The notes under the pieces are model-generated. The model was not told the origin of the DNA. It searched no databases and worked only from the letters and a program-made list of their open reading frames with translations. DNA of 64,000 bases from the NCBI RefSeq assembly GCF_020178975.1, contig NZ_JAHXBU010000092.1, positions 186,001 to 250,000 on the forward strand, given 5' to 3'. The stretch's first letter is position 1. Each line of letters begins with the position of its first letter. This DNA comes from Cesiribacter sp. SM1. GTDB taxonomy: Bacteria > Bacteroidota > Bacteroidia > Cytophagales > Cyclobacteriaceae. Shown piece after piece: positions 16,820 to 26,900 of the stretch. Made by a program: the position numbers and the translations under genes.

Positions 16820-18106
16820 TTATTTAGCAATGAGGTTGAGATTAATCGGCTGCCCCAGTTCTTTTGCTGTTTTATTCAGGTATTCTAAAAATTGTGCTTC
16901 TGTTGTAATTCCTTCTTTTTCAAGCTCCCAGGCGGCCAGGTAATAGTATTCTGCCTGTCCTGCTGAAGGTTTCAGCATTACAACATGGCTGTGCTCGTCT
17001 TCGGTGAAGTCGATCAGGTCTTTTGGCCTGAATAAAATAGCCAGGCCTGCATTATCTTCATTAAGGGTTTGCTTTCCCCAGGTAGCCAGGTAGCCCCACT
17101 CGCCCTCACTCCCTCTGCTGGTGTGGAGTTTCGTGTGTGGTGTTTTGGTCAATCCAGTACTGATGTTAGCCGGGTTTCCTGCTATGTTAACGAGCTGATG
17201 TGTGAGGCGGCTCCCTGCATGAATGCCGATAACAGACTCCAGGTTTAACGTCTGTCCTGCTACCTTCCAGCCCCAGTAATTTGTGGTGATGGAGGAATAA
17301 ACAGCACCATTTTCTGTTATTCTGGTGGCAATGCTGTCGGTTTTATCTACCCTTACTGCCTTGCCTTCGTGGAAAAGTGCGAGAGAACCAACACCCAGGG
17401 CTTTTCCTACTTTGAGGATGTCCATGCCCCAGGGCTGCATTTCATGGTAAGAATCAAAACCATCGAGGCCTACCTGCTGCAGGACCATTTCATTCGTCTT
17501 CTTACCAAACACATCCACACCATTGCGCCAGTCGAGGTAAAAGCGGTAGCCAACTTTATCTGATTCCCAGCCGGGACCTTCGTAGCGAATAAAATACGAA
17601 TGATCGGTATGTTCATCAGGCACGCGCAGTAGATCTACATTTTTGAACTCACCACCTATATACTTCCTGTTCTCGAACCTGCCGCCAACTTTATGTGACA
17701 GCTCTGCCTGGGTACGTTTGGTATAATTTCTTTTTAGCTCTCCGCTTTCTTTGTAGCGGATGGTTAATTTTTTTGTTTGCCCTGCTCCCATTTGGGGAAG
17801 TATGGCTACTATTCCTCTTTTTTCCGGGTCCTGCTTATTGTACTGGCTGGCGATTTCAGTACTGCCATCCAGTACCACAAAAGCATCAGGATTGAATCCT
17901 GCTAATTGATTTTGTATTTTATCTTCCTCCAGGAACACCATCACATCTGTGCGGTTAAGATTGAGCGGGTTGTTCACCTCCACCACAAACGAGCGTGGAT
18001 ATGTACGCTTCAGATCCTGGGCAGCTGCTGTTGAAGCATACATCACAACCAGAAGCAGGCAAATTGCCTGATATAGATGCCAGCGAAAGCTTTTATTAAC
18101 AATCAT
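16820..18106 (-). CDS. DUF4861-family secreted protein of the pectin cluster
   Basis: 428 residues from the start at 18106 (an alternative start at 18121 adds MLLLL). A signal peptide ends at about STAAAQ. The mature protein begins with the FVVEVNNPLNLNRTDVMVFL motif typical of DUF4861 and includes VGYRFYLDWRNGVDVFGKKT, MQPWGMDILKVGKALGVGSLALF and YYLAAWELEKEGITT. The fold is predicted as beta-rich and the function is not established. DUF4861 proteins recur in polysaccharide utilization loci, so a role as a glycan-active enzyme or binding protein is possible. It follows a strong terminator and precedes the two PL1 genes. Confidence 0.7.
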   Translation of the reverse strand: MIVNKSFRWHLYQAICLLLVVMYASTAAAQDLKRTYPRSFVVEVNNPLNLNRTDVMVFLEEDKIQNQLAGFNPDAFVVLDGSTEIASQYNKQDPEKRGIVAILPQMGAGQTKKLTIRYKESGELKRNYTKRTQAELSHKVGGRFENRKYIGGEFKNVDLLRVPDEHTDHSYFIRYEGPGWESDKVGYRFYLDWRNGVDVFGKKTNEMVLQQVGLDGFDSYHEMQPWGMDILKVGKALGVGSLALFHEGKAVRVDKTDSIATRITENGAVYSSITTNYWGWKVAGQTLNLESVIGIHAGSRLTHQLVNIAGNPANISTGLTKTPHTKLHTSRGSEGEWGYLATWGKQTLNEDNAGLAILFRPKDLIDFTEDEHSHVVMLKPSAGQAEYYYLAAWELEKEGITTEAQFLEYLNKTAKELGQPINLNLIAK

Positions 18107-18226
18107 AAGTAACAGTAGCATTTTAGTGCCATAAAATAAAAATCAGGTAGCACCTAAAGCTGTATGAAAAAGTGATCAGGTTTGCTGGTCTGTTCAGAAA
18201 CCAGGCATGTATTGCTGTATCAGCAG

Positions 18227-18269
18227 AAAAAACATGCGGATATCAGCGGAATATGCCGATATCCGCATG
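18227..18269 (-). terminator. Intrinsic terminator after the TIG-like lipoprotein gene
   Basis: Perfect 12-base stem (CATGCGGATATC at 18233-18244 and complement at 18258-18269) with a 13-base loop, followed in the minus direction by a run of six T (18227-18232). It begins 10 bases after the lipoprotein stop codon. This is the clearest rho-independent terminator in the locus. Confidence 0.85.
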
Positions 18270-18279
18270 CAAGATGGTA

Positions 18280-19464
18280 CTATTCCAGTACTTTGATATC
18301 GAATGTGAAGATATCTGCTTTGGTGCCTTCAGCTGTATTTGGATCATGTGCTTTTACATAAACCAAACCTTTTTTGCCATCGGCAGTCTCGAATAATATT
18401 ACGTATCCCACAGCACTCTCTTTTGGCTGAATACGGGTTTTATAAGCAGTTCCTACTGTTAGGGCATTTAGTTCTTCTGCTGTAATGCTTTCGAAGTATG
18501 CAAGATCTTTATCTGACAGATGCAGCAGCTTGGTTTCATTTTTCACAGGCCAGCTATTTTCACCATAGTAATTGCCATCTAACCAGGATTCGCCTGCAGG
18601 AGAGAAAAGATCAAGATAGTCATCACCGCCTGAGTCAGCTACGATAAAATCTATATCCTTACTTACCTCTGCATCCATGCCCTCTGCAAGTGTGAATGTT
18701 TTACCCTCGGCAGAGAAAGCAGTTACTACTCCTTCGTCGTTACGGTTGGCCTGTGCATTAACCACTATGTTGCTGTGCGTTACAATTTCTTTTGGCTTTT
18801 CGGTAACAGTAAATTCTGTTTCACTCACTACTGGTTCCTCACCTGCGGGGGTTAGGGTAAGGGCCGCAGTTACAGCTCCTTCAGGAACAGTAAAAGTGAT
18901 CGTTCTGCCATTTTCAGCAAGTGTATAGTTAGTGATTTCCATATCACCCAGCATCAGGGAGGCGATGTCGCCTTCTGCCAGTGTATGCACAGTTACATTT
19001 GCAGTTACCTGCGTACCAACAGGACCATCAGCTGGTGAGAATGTTAATTTTGGCACCTCCTCGTTCACAGAAATACCGATTACTTTCTCTACAGATCTGT
19101 TTTGAACATCAACTGCCACTACTCTTAAACCTGTTACTTCAGGGGTGTAGGCAGGAACGAAATTGATGATATATAATTTGCTGTCGACATTGCTGAAAGT
19201 GGTTATTTGCTGGATCACTTCATTACCAGAGGTTTTCAGCAACTCTATGGTTACTTCTCTAAGACCGGCATCTGACTGCACAGTACCCTGGATCGCAGGG
19301 CCTCCAACACCATCAACTGTTTCAATTCCCTGCAGGTCTGCAGCAGGAACTGAGAAAGCAATTCTAGGGGCATCGTTGGGAATGGTTTCATCCTCCTCAC
19401 AGGCTGTTAACACCAGGAAAGGTGTAATCAACAGCAGAAAAAATTTGGTATAGATCTTCTTCAT
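18280..19464 (-). CDS. Surface lipoprotein with TIG/Ig-like repeats, SusE-position glycan-binding candidate
   Basis: 394 residues from the start at 19464, which begins a lipoprotein signal with LVLTAC (Cys near 22). The Cys is followed by EEDET, an acidic stretch like those that direct lipoproteins to the surface in Bacteroidota. Two or three Ig-like/TIG domains follow (PRIAFSVPAADLQGIETV; PKLTFSPADGPVGTQVTANVTV, an IPT/TIG start; then a C-terminal jelly-roll-like domain with DYLDLFSPAGESWLDG). I infer a surface glycan-binding protein of the SusE/F type. It has two operator-like palindromes upstream and its own terminator downstream, so it can be made at high level alone. Exact family not recognized. 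Confidence 0.72.
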   Translation of the reverse strand: MKKIYTKFFLLLITPFLVLTACEEDETIPNDAPRIAFSVPAADLQGIETVDGVGGPAIQGTVQSDAGLREVTIELLKTSGNEVIQQITTFSNVDSKLYIINFVPAYTPEVTGLRVVAVDVQNRSVEKVIGISVNEEVPKLTFSPADGPVGTQVTANVTVHTLAEGDIASLMLGDMEITNYTLAENGRTITFTVPEGAVTAALTLTPAGEEPVVSETEFTVTEKPKEIVTHSNIVVNAQANRNDEGVVTAFSAEGKTFTLAEGMDAEVSKDIDFIVADSGGDDYLDLFSPAGESWLDGNYYGENSWPVKNETKLLHLSDKDLAYFESITAEELNALTVGTAYKTRIQPKESAVGYVILFETADGKKGLVYVKAHDPNTAEGTKADIFTFDIKVLE

Positions 19465-19521
19465 GGCGGTTTGGTTATGGAATAATTTTAAAAGCATTCA
19501 CGTAGATTAAACCATCGAATG

Positions 19522-19535
19522 TGCAATCGATTGCA
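19522..19535. promoter_or_regulatory. LacI-type operator, perfect palindrome (TIG lipoprotein promoter)
   Basis: TGCAATCGATTGCA, a perfect 14-base palindrome with central CG, identical to the site at 27341-27354. It lies 57 bases upstream of the lipoprotein start and, on the minus strand, right after a TAGTTATTA stretch that could be the -7 box. Confidence 0.72.
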
Positions 19536-19707
19536 TAATAACTAAAAATAGCCCCAATTGCAATACTGCCTTGTTATTTTTTAGAGCCAGGGTATTCAAA
19601 CGAATTAGTAACTCTGAAAGCGGCATCAGCTTGTACTGCATTTCCAAAGGCAAATACTGCAATTCATACAGTAATTGCTTGTTTATGGGTTTTGCATGGT
19701 TTATTGC

Positions 19708-19719
19708 GCAATCGATTAC
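19708..19719. promoter_or_regulatory. Second LacI-type operator upstream of the TIG lipoprotein gene
   Basis: GCAATCGATTAC, matching the perfect core at 11 of 12 positions. Located about 185 bases upstream of the proximal site, a distance at which two bound repressors could loop DNA. Whether it serves a distal promoter or cooperates with the first site is unknown. Confidence 0.6.
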
Positions 19720-19822
19720 ATTATTTCTTCGGTAGTTATATATTCTTCAGCATTACCTTACTTTTATGATAGCTCCAACCCCTGCTGAAGTTAATGCTAC
19801 CATCACTGGCATGTACTGTATA

Positions 19823-22075
19823 TCACTTCTCTTTTATATAGATCACCCTTCTGACAATTTTCCTGCTGGGGGTTTGCAGCACGCAGAAGTAAATACCTTC
19901 CAGCAGTTTTCCGTTCAGCCCGGCAGTTTCATCCAGGGTAATCTGATGCGTTCCTGCACTGTAAACCGTATTTCCTGCAAGATCCTTGACCAGGCGATTC
20001 TGCATATCATATAAAGAGACCAGAACCGGCTCCTGCTTTTTAAGCTCAAAAGAAATGGTCAGGCTGCCTGAAAATGGGTTTGGAAATGCATTGAGTGCAG
20101 CAAGTGCCTCTGGATCATCTAAACCTGTAACAGCACCGTTACCCGTTGTAAAGGTCCAGGTTGCGCCATGCACAGTAGCTTCGCCCTCACCTACTGCAGT
20201 TACCCTCCAGTAATATGGCGTAGCTTCCTGAAGCTGTGTTACAGTATATGTTGTTTCTGTTAAACCTTCTGCAATCAGGGCAAGCTGATCGGCTGAGCTG
20301 CCCATGTACAGATCGTATTGCGGTGCATCGCCACTCCAGCTTAGGGTAAGCTGCTCTGGTGCAACTCCTACCCGCCCATCTGCAGGGGAAGGCTGAAAGG
20401 GAGCCACTGGTGCAGGCTGTGTTTGTACCGCCAGGGAGTTGCTGTAGGCAGAAATCAGCTCTTCGTTTTTAACCCGCAAGCGGTAGTAGTACCACTGGCC
20501 TGCCTCCAGCTCTTCGTTGGTATAGCTGGTGGTATTGGGTGCCAGTTCTGCTATTTCTGTATAGGTGGTGCCTTCGTCAACGGAGCGCTCCAGTAATATA
20601 TTTGTTTCGCTTTCGGTATTGTCTGACCAGCTGAGGCTTATGCTGTTTGTGGTTACGTTTGATGCTGTTACTTCTGTAGGGTAGCGTAAAAATTCTGTAG
20701 GTGCTGTTTCCAGCAGGCCATTCAGGTATTCTTCCAGGTTGGTATATCCGTCTCCATTCCTGTCGGCATTTCTGTCTGCCGGGTTTTCCGCATCTAGACC
20801 GTTAACAGATTCCCAGGCATCGGGCATGCCATCACGATCAGAATCTTCGGGAGCGGGTGCATTGAACATTTCCGGCCAGCCACCTACTGTTTCCTGAGTA
20901 TCGATGATGCCTTTGCCGGCTCCATAAGCGCCACCATGGGTCACCTGGCCAGTTTCTACCTCATTTGCTACCCTGGCGTCAACAGCATCGCGGTAGGGAT
21001 AGCTGGCGCCTGCATCTGCCAGCACACTTGCCAAAGCTGCCTGTGCTGTTTGTGTTGTTACAGGGGCATAAGGAAAGGGTTCATTTACTTTTATTGCTGC
21101 CAGCACAGCAGCATCGGGTCCCTGCACACCACCATTCCAGTTATCGGCAGTTACTTCGGGATATCCCTCTACATAGTTATCTGCTACATACCAGCTGCTC
21201 CAGGGCAGGCTGCTGTCGTAGGATGGGTTAATAATGCGATAGCGCTTTTGTCCATTGGTGGCAGGACCGGCTTTATAATAATTGGCCACCATGTTGTGTT
21301 TACCGCCCTCTCCGCCATAGGCGCTGTTGCCGCCCCAGTTAAATATCACATTGTTCCTGAAATCTACCAGTTCTGTTTCTGGAGTTGTAGTGTAGCGGGC
21401 GCCATTAAAGCGGGGGTTGCGGCTCGAGTGGTATGCAAGCAGGTTGTGGTGAAACGTAGCGCCCATGCCGCCCCAGATACCGCCATAGCCATGGCGGCCT
21501 TTATCGTGTACCGATTCGTAGAGGCTTTCACTTAAAATGCACCACTGCATGGTGAAATTCTCATTGTCATAAAAACTGCCTACCTCATCTGTACTCCAGC
21601 TTAAGGAGCAGTGATCTATAATTATATTTTTGTTTTCTCTGCCCCACATGGCATCCAGCTCCCTGGCCTCAACATCTCCGGGTCTTATGCGCAGGTAACG
21701 AATAATTATATTATCTGCATCAATTACAAGGCCACTGCCTTTAATCGTAATGCCTTCACCGGGGGCAGTTTGTCCGGCAATAGTCAGGTTGCCATTACGA
21801 ATGCGCAGATCACTTTCCAGGTGTATGGTACCAGATACCCTGAACACAATTGTTCTTGCACCTGATTTTTCTACAGCCGCCCTGAAACTACCGGCACCTG
21901 AACTGTTCAGATTTGTAACTTCAATAACCTCCCCTCCTCGGCCTCCAGTGGTAAAACGACCAAAACCTTCGGCTCCGGGAAAAGCAAGTTGCTGGTCCTG
22001 CGCATGTACCTGGTTACCACAAAGGGTAAAGAGTGCCACGAACAGTCCGGCTATCAAGGGGTAGTTTTTTATCAT
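19823..22075 (-). CDS. PL1 pectate lyase with FN3 domains and T9SS C-terminal sorting domain
   Basis: 750 residues. Signal peptide about 1-25, then a full PL1 beta-helix (FPGAEGFGRFTTGGRGGEV, NLTIAGQTAPGEGITI, IIIDHCSLSWSTDEVGSFY, GYGGIWGGMGATFHHNLLAYH, SSRNPRFNGAR) and a DRDGMPDAWESVNGLDAENP calcium-type loop near 430. Two fibronectin-III-like modules follow (SWSDNTESETNILLERS; SPADGRVGVAPEQLTLSW). The last 80 residues (FPNPFSGSLTISFEL to IVRRVIYIKEK) are a type A sorting domain of the Por/type IX system, so the enzyme is exported and anchored or released at the surface. It is the first gene after susCD and its terminator. Function: depolymerization of pectate outside the cell. Confidence 0.93.
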   Translation of the reverse strand: MIKNYPLIAGLFVALFTLCGNQVHAQDQQLAFPGAEGFGRFTTGGRGGEVIEVTNLNSSGAGSFRAAVEKSGARTIVFRVSGTIHLESDLRIRNGNLTIAGQTAPGEGITIKGSGLVIDADNIIIRYLRIRPGDVEARELDAMWGRENKNIIIDHCSLSWSTDEVGSFYDNENFTMQWCILSESLYESVHDKGRHGYGGIWGGMGATFHHNLLAYHSSRNPRFNGARYTTTPETELVDFRNNVIFNWGGNSAYGGEGGKHNMVANYYKAGPATNGQKRYRIINPSYDSSLPWSSWYVADNYVEGYPEVTADNWNGGVQGPDAAVLAAIKVNEPFPYAPVTTQTAQAALASVLADAGASYPYRDAVDARVANEVETGQVTHGGAYGAGKGIIDTQETVGGWPEMFNAPAPEDSDRDGMPDAWESVNGLDAENPADRNADRNGDGYTNLEEYLNGLLETAPTEFLRYPTEVTASNVTTNSISLSWSDNTESETNILLERSVDEGTTYTEIAELAPNTTSYTNEELEAGQWYYYRLRVKNEELISAYSNSLAVQTQPAPVAPFQPSPADGRVGVAPEQLTLSWSGDAPQYDLYMGSSADQLALIAEGLTETTYTVTQLQEATPYYWRVTAVGEGEATVHGATWTFTTGNGAVTGLDDPEALAALNAFPNPFSGSLTISFELKKQEPVLVSLYDMQNRLVKDLAGNTVYSAGTHQITLDETAGLNGKLLEGIYFCVLQTPSRKIVRRVIYIKEK

Positions 22076-22106
22076 AGTAGCGCGTTAAGGAATTAAAGTG
22101 CTTTTA

Positions 22107-22169
22107 AAAATTAAGCTAAAGAAGCAGGTGCGTGTAACCAACCATACACGCAGCCTGATCTTTAGCTTA
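22107..22169 (-). terminator. Intrinsic terminator after susD
   Basis: A long inverted repeat (outer stem TAAGCTAAAG at 22112-22121 with its complement at 22160-22169, inner arms around GTGCGTGT and ACACGC) is followed in the minus direction by AATTTTTAAAAG. It lies 65 bases past the SusD stop. It probably limits read-through from susCD into the T9SS pectate lyase gene. Confidence 0.7.
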
Positions 22170-22233
22170 TCTGATTAATATCCGGTATCTGTTGATTTAT
22201 AACTGATCATGCTGATCATCATCAAAATCAGGA

Positions 22234-23895
22234 TTAATAACCGGGATTTTGCTGAATATTTGCTTCGTTCAGGTCAATTGCCAGCTGAGGAATCGGGCGC
22301 AGAATCTTGAAGTTTCCATCTGTACCCTGGAATGGATTGATTCCACTTGCGAACCAGGCTTTGATATCTCGGTTGTAAAGCTCTGTTCTCTCCATCAGCT
22401 TACCAGTGCGCTTCAGGTCAAACCAGCGGTGGTACTCGCCTGCCAGTTCTCTGGCACGTTCGTCAAGAATGAAATCTATGTCTACATCAGCTGCAGTGAT
22501 TGTCATTTCGGCCTCGCTGCCTGGTTTGGCAGCACGTAAGCGCACAGCGTTGATTCTTTCTGCCGCAGTTCCCTCCTGTCCCATTTGCAGATAAGCCTCT
22601 GCAGCAATCAGGTAAGTCTCACCCAAACGTGCCAGAATGATATCGCGGGTGCTGCTGCCATTGCCAGAGAAAACTGACTTTGGATCGTCAAACTTTTTGA
22701 TACCTGGTGAAGTACCGTCCAGCGAGTTTGCACCAGCCTCCCAGCCAATCGGGTAAGGCCTGATTCTGGCCGTTGCACGGGTTTCGGGGTTGGCTGCGCG
22801 CCAGGCGGCTGTATCCTGAACGGCCCAGCGGGGTGCAAAGTAAGTTTCAACCACCAGAGCATCAAGCTCATCATTTCTGTCGTAGTAGTCGTAGTAACGA
22901 TCATAAATCTGGGTCATGAAGGTGGCCTCAAAACGAGCATCATACTGACTGAATGCATCGAACAGGAACATGGTTGGTACCAGTGTGTTTGACCGATAAG
23001 GATACCCCTGTACAGCACCTTCACCTCCAAGATATGGTCCGAAGAAAAGGCTTTGCATATGACCATCATCACGCGGATCTATGATAGAAGAGGATGAGTA
23101 CTGCACAGCAAACAGAACTTCTTCGTTATTCTCGTTACCAGGGAAAAACAGTTCTTCAAAAGAGTTTACCAGGGTACCTCTGGAGATAGCCTCATCTGCA
23201 TAGGCTGCTGCTTTCTCAAAATCATCTGCCGTTGCATAAGCCTCATAACCTCTTGTTAAATGCACTTTAGCAAGGTAGTGGTAAACAGCCGCCTTATCTA
23301 CGCGTCCACGGCTTTCTGCATTTTCCGGCACCAGCTGCAGCGCCTCTTCCATTTCTGAAATAATAAACTGGTATACTTCAGAGGCTGGTCTTCTTTCAAA
23401 CTCTGTAACTACTTCATTCAGAAAGTCAGTTACCAGCGCAACATCGCCAAACTGCTGTACCAGCAGAAAATAATAGTAGGCCCGCAGGAATTTAACTTCT
23501 CCCCTGCGCTGCTCCAGCACGGCTGTTTCTTCTGTAATATCGTTGTAATACAGCGCAGTGTTTGCCTGGCGAATGGCTGCATATACGTTCAGGTAAAAAT
23601 CTTCCACTGCTCCTTCGGCAGGACCCAGGTTGCGGTATTCGCTGATACCTTCGGGTTGCTGGTTCCGGCCCTCTACAAACAGATCGGTACCGGCAGAAAA
23701 CACCCAGGGCTCACTGCCATAAACATCACGCAGTGTTGCATAAGTAGCATTAACCAGGCTTTCGTAACCTTCTTCAGTAGTGTAAAACTCTTCTGCAACT
23801 ACATTGGAATTGTTTACCTCTTCCAGATAATCGTTACAGCCTACCGCAGAAATTAGCATTAACAGCGATAAGAATATAGTCGATTTATTTTTCAT
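22234..23895 (-). CDS. SusD/RagB-family outer-membrane glycan-binding lipoprotein
   Basis: 553 residues. Lipoprotein signal ends in SAVGC (Cys20) followed by NDYLEE. SusD features: FYTTEEGYESLVNATYATLR near 40, ADEAISRG in a TPR-like helix near 240, a central loop region, and the RagB C-terminus with FDDPKSVFSGNGSSTRDIILARLGETYLIAAEAYLQMG, ERINAVRLRAA and IDFILDERARELAGEYHRWFDLKRTGKL. It caps the SusC channel and captures oligosaccharides for import. It starts 11 bases after the SusC stop, so the pair is an operon. By location the ligand is probably pectic oligosaccharide, which is inferred. Confidence 0.95.
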   Translation of the reverse strand: MKNKSTIFLSLLMLISAVGCNDYLEEVNNSNVVAEEFYTTEEGYESLVNATYATLRDVYGSEPWVFSAGTDLFVEGRNQQPEGISEYRNLGPAEGAVEDFYLNVYAAIRQANTALYYNDITEETAVLEQRRGEVKFLRAYYYFLLVQQFGDVALVTDFLNEVVTEFERRPASEVYQFIISEMEEALQLVPENAESRGRVDKAAVYHYLAKVHLTRGYEAYATADDFEKAAAYADEAISRGTLVNSFEELFFPGNENNEEVLFAVQYSSSSIIDPRDDGHMQSLFFGPYLGGEGAVQGYPYRSNTLVPTMFLFDAFSQYDARFEATFMTQIYDRYYDYYDRNDELDALVVETYFAPRWAVQDTAAWRAANPETRATARIRPYPIGWEAGANSLDGTSPGIKKFDDPKSVFSGNGSSTRDIILARLGETYLIAAEAYLQMGQEGTAAERINAVRLRAAKPGSEAEMTITAADVDIDFILDERARELAGEYHRWFDLKRTGKLMERTELYNRDIKAWFASGINPFQGTDGNFKILRPIPQLAIDLNEANIQQNPGY

Positions 23896-23906
23896 GTTTC
23901 CTTAGT

Positions 23907-26900
23907 TTAGAATCTGGCGTTTACCCCTAATTGATATGTGATATAGCTGTTACCTGTGTTATTCAGGCTTTGTTCTGCCCATTCAGGATCGAAACCATCA
24001 TAATCGGTGAATACAAATGGGTTCAGCACGTTTAAGTATACACGCAGGTTCTGCATTTTCACCCTTTCTAACAACTCCTTAGAGAAGGTATAGCCCAGAG
24101 AGATGTTCTGAACCTTCACGAATGAAGCATCTTTGTAATACCCCACACCGTTGTTACGCCAGAAAGAACCTACATTATTGGGTTGCGGATACTCATTAGA
24201 TTCGCGGGCATGGGTTACCTCGTTTGCCGGCATGTAGTAATTAACATTCAGCTTGGCACGACCCCTGTCGTGTAAGGCAGTGAATTCTGCATGGAAGGGG
24301 CTGTAAACCTGTACTCCCTGGCGGGTGAAAAGCGAGGCAGAAAGATCGAATTGCTTAACATTAAGTGTTGTAGATACACCGCCAGTCCAGCTTGGGAATG
24401 GAGAACCAAGTACAGCTCTGTCATCTCCCGTAATCACGCCATCACTATCCAGGTCAAGTACCTTCGCCATGCCAGGTGTCTGACCATAAAGAAGTGCCTG
24501 GTCTCTTTCACTTTCCTGCCAGATACCACCAAACACATAATTATAATTGATAGCAACAGGCTGCCCTACAATCCAGGTATCATCTTCACCGATGTACTGG
24601 GTAACCTCGCCACCGAAGATTTCTATGATCTCGTTCCTGTTCTTGGAAAAGTTAAAGGAGGTACTCCAGCTGATGTCCCTTGTCTGGATGTTGAACGTCT
24701 GCAGGGCTATCTCAAAACCTTTATTGCTAACAGAACCGATGTTGTCAATCAACGAACCAGAACCTGATTCAAGAGGAAGATCACGCTCCATCAGCAGACC
24801 GGTAGATAGTTTGTCATACACATCTACACTACCATTTACCCTGCCGTTAAAGAAACCATAATCAACACCAAAGTTCAGTTCTCTTGTACGCTCCCAGGTA
24901 AGGGCCGGATTCACGATACTGCCCGCAGGAAACCCGTTCACTGTCTGATCGCCAAAACCATACAGTACACCATCACCAGCCAGTACTGCAGTACTGTAAG
25001 GGTCAATATTATTATTACCTGTATAGCCATAGCTTAGGCGGGCTTTCAGATTGGATATGAAACCGATATTCTGCATAAAACCTTCTTCAATTACCCGCCA
25101 GGCAATGGCAGCAGAAGGGAACGCAGACCACTTATAGCCCGGAGCCAGTACAGAAGAACCATCCCAGCGTGCAGACAGGGTAAGCAGGTATTTATCCATC
25201 AATGAATAATTCACACGGGCCATGTAGGAAAGCAGCGAACGCTGAATGTAGTTACTGCCAACATCCTGCACGTTATCGGGACCGGCAGAGCCAAGGTTAT
25301 AATGCGATGAATTGAACGGCAGGTTAAGCACATTGATGAATTCACTTTCTCTGCGGTCATACTGCATGCTGAAGAGACCAGTGAATGTAAGGCTGTGATT
25401 GTTGAACTGCTTGTTGGCGGTTACCAGGTTATCCCAGATATAGGAGAAATCCTCGCGTGTTTCCCTGGAAGCTGCCGGTGCTGCGCCCCCCCTGGCTTCT
25501 GTTAAAGAGCCCCAGTAGCGACCCCTTCTGCGGAAATCGATTTCGGGAGAGAAGGTGGTGCGAATGTTCAGCCATTCAACAGGATTGTACTGCAGGAACA
25601 GGTTACCCACACCATATATTCTACGCGTATTATCTTCTGAATTGGCCATATCCAGCAGCGGATTTACTGAACTGGTAAAGCTGATACCATCGTATTTAGC
25701 CGGCTGGAACAGCAGCTCACCTGTTGAATCGTAAGGTGTTACCAGGGGCGACATGCGGTAAGCATTGGTTACAGCATTCTGGCTGCCCTGCTCCCGGTCC
25801 ATCAACGAAAAATTGAAGTTAGAACCGGCTTCCCAGCGATCACTGATTTTATGGCTAACACTGGCCTTAAAATTATAGCGCTTGAAAAACTCGTTCATCA
25901 GGTTACCTTTTTCTTCCTGGTAACCGGCACCAATCAGGTAGTTCATTTTTTCTTTACTGGTGCCTGATATGGTGAGCCAGTGGTTTTGCTGCTGGCCGGT
26001 TTGTAAAAAGGCGCTTTGCCAGTCGTAGTAATCTCTGTTTGCCAGGCGCTCCCTAAGCAGCGGGCTGCCGGTAACACCACCAACAGTGGCATCGTAAGGC
26101 CTGCCGGCTTCCAGCTCACCAGAAATGTAGGTGTTCTGACGATACTCCCACCACTCATCACCGGTCATAAAATCAGGCATACGGGCATTCTGGCGAATAC
26201 CATAGTAACCTTCGTAGGCAATAGAGGTTTGCTGTACATTGGCTCCCCTTTTGGTAGAGATGATCACCACACCATTAGAACCACGCGAACCATAAATAGC
26301 TGTGGAAGAAGCATCTTTCAGGATGTTCATGCTTTCAATATCCTGCGGATTCAGAAAGTCGATGTCATCTACAATGATACCATCTACAACAAAAAGCGGG
26401 TTGCCTCCTTCCAGGGAGTTCTGGCCCCGGATGCGGATGTTATAACCAGCACCAGCACGGCCGGAGCCTGCGGAAATATCAACACCTGCCACCTGCCCCT
26501 GAACGGCCTGCAGCGGGTTAACAGTACCTCTTTCAGCAATCTTTGCACCTTCAATATCACCAACAGCACCAGTCAGGTCACTTTTTTTCTGGGTGCCATA
26601 ACCTACCACAACCACTTCTTCAAGGGTTTCAAGATCTGGGTACATTTCCAGGTTTATGGTGGTTTTACCGCCAACAGTAACCTCTTCTGTTACATAACCA
26701 ATATAGGAAAACACCAGCACAGAGCTTTCTGAGGGTACTTCAAGAGAGTATTTACCATCAATATCGGTAACAACACCCAGGGAGGTTCCTTTTACCCTGA
26801 TGGCGACACCCGGCATACCCATACCGTCTTCTGTGTTGGTAACAGTACCCGTTACACGCATCTGATCTACTGCCAGTGATGCTGTTGTTTCAGGGGTTTC

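Larger units (their letters stand above)
19465..19822. promoter_or_regulatory. Control region between the T9SS pectate lyase and the surface lipoprotein gene
   Basis: 358 bases without a gene. It holds two operator-like palindromes, 19522-19535 and 19708-19719, spaced about 185 bases centre to centre. Both precede the minus-strand lipoprotein gene. No clear terminator was found after the PL1 stop at 19823, so read-through from upstream cannot be excluded. Confidence 0.6.

Noticed and set aside
20936-21535. Plus-strand open frame of 199 codons rich in Cys and Ile
   Set aside because: Antisense to the PL1 beta-helix coding region; the composition reflects the reverse of a Gly/Asn-rich helix.
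26016-26732. Plus-strand open frame of 238 codons
   Set aside because: Antisense to the SusC receptor plug and barrel, with no recognizable domain.
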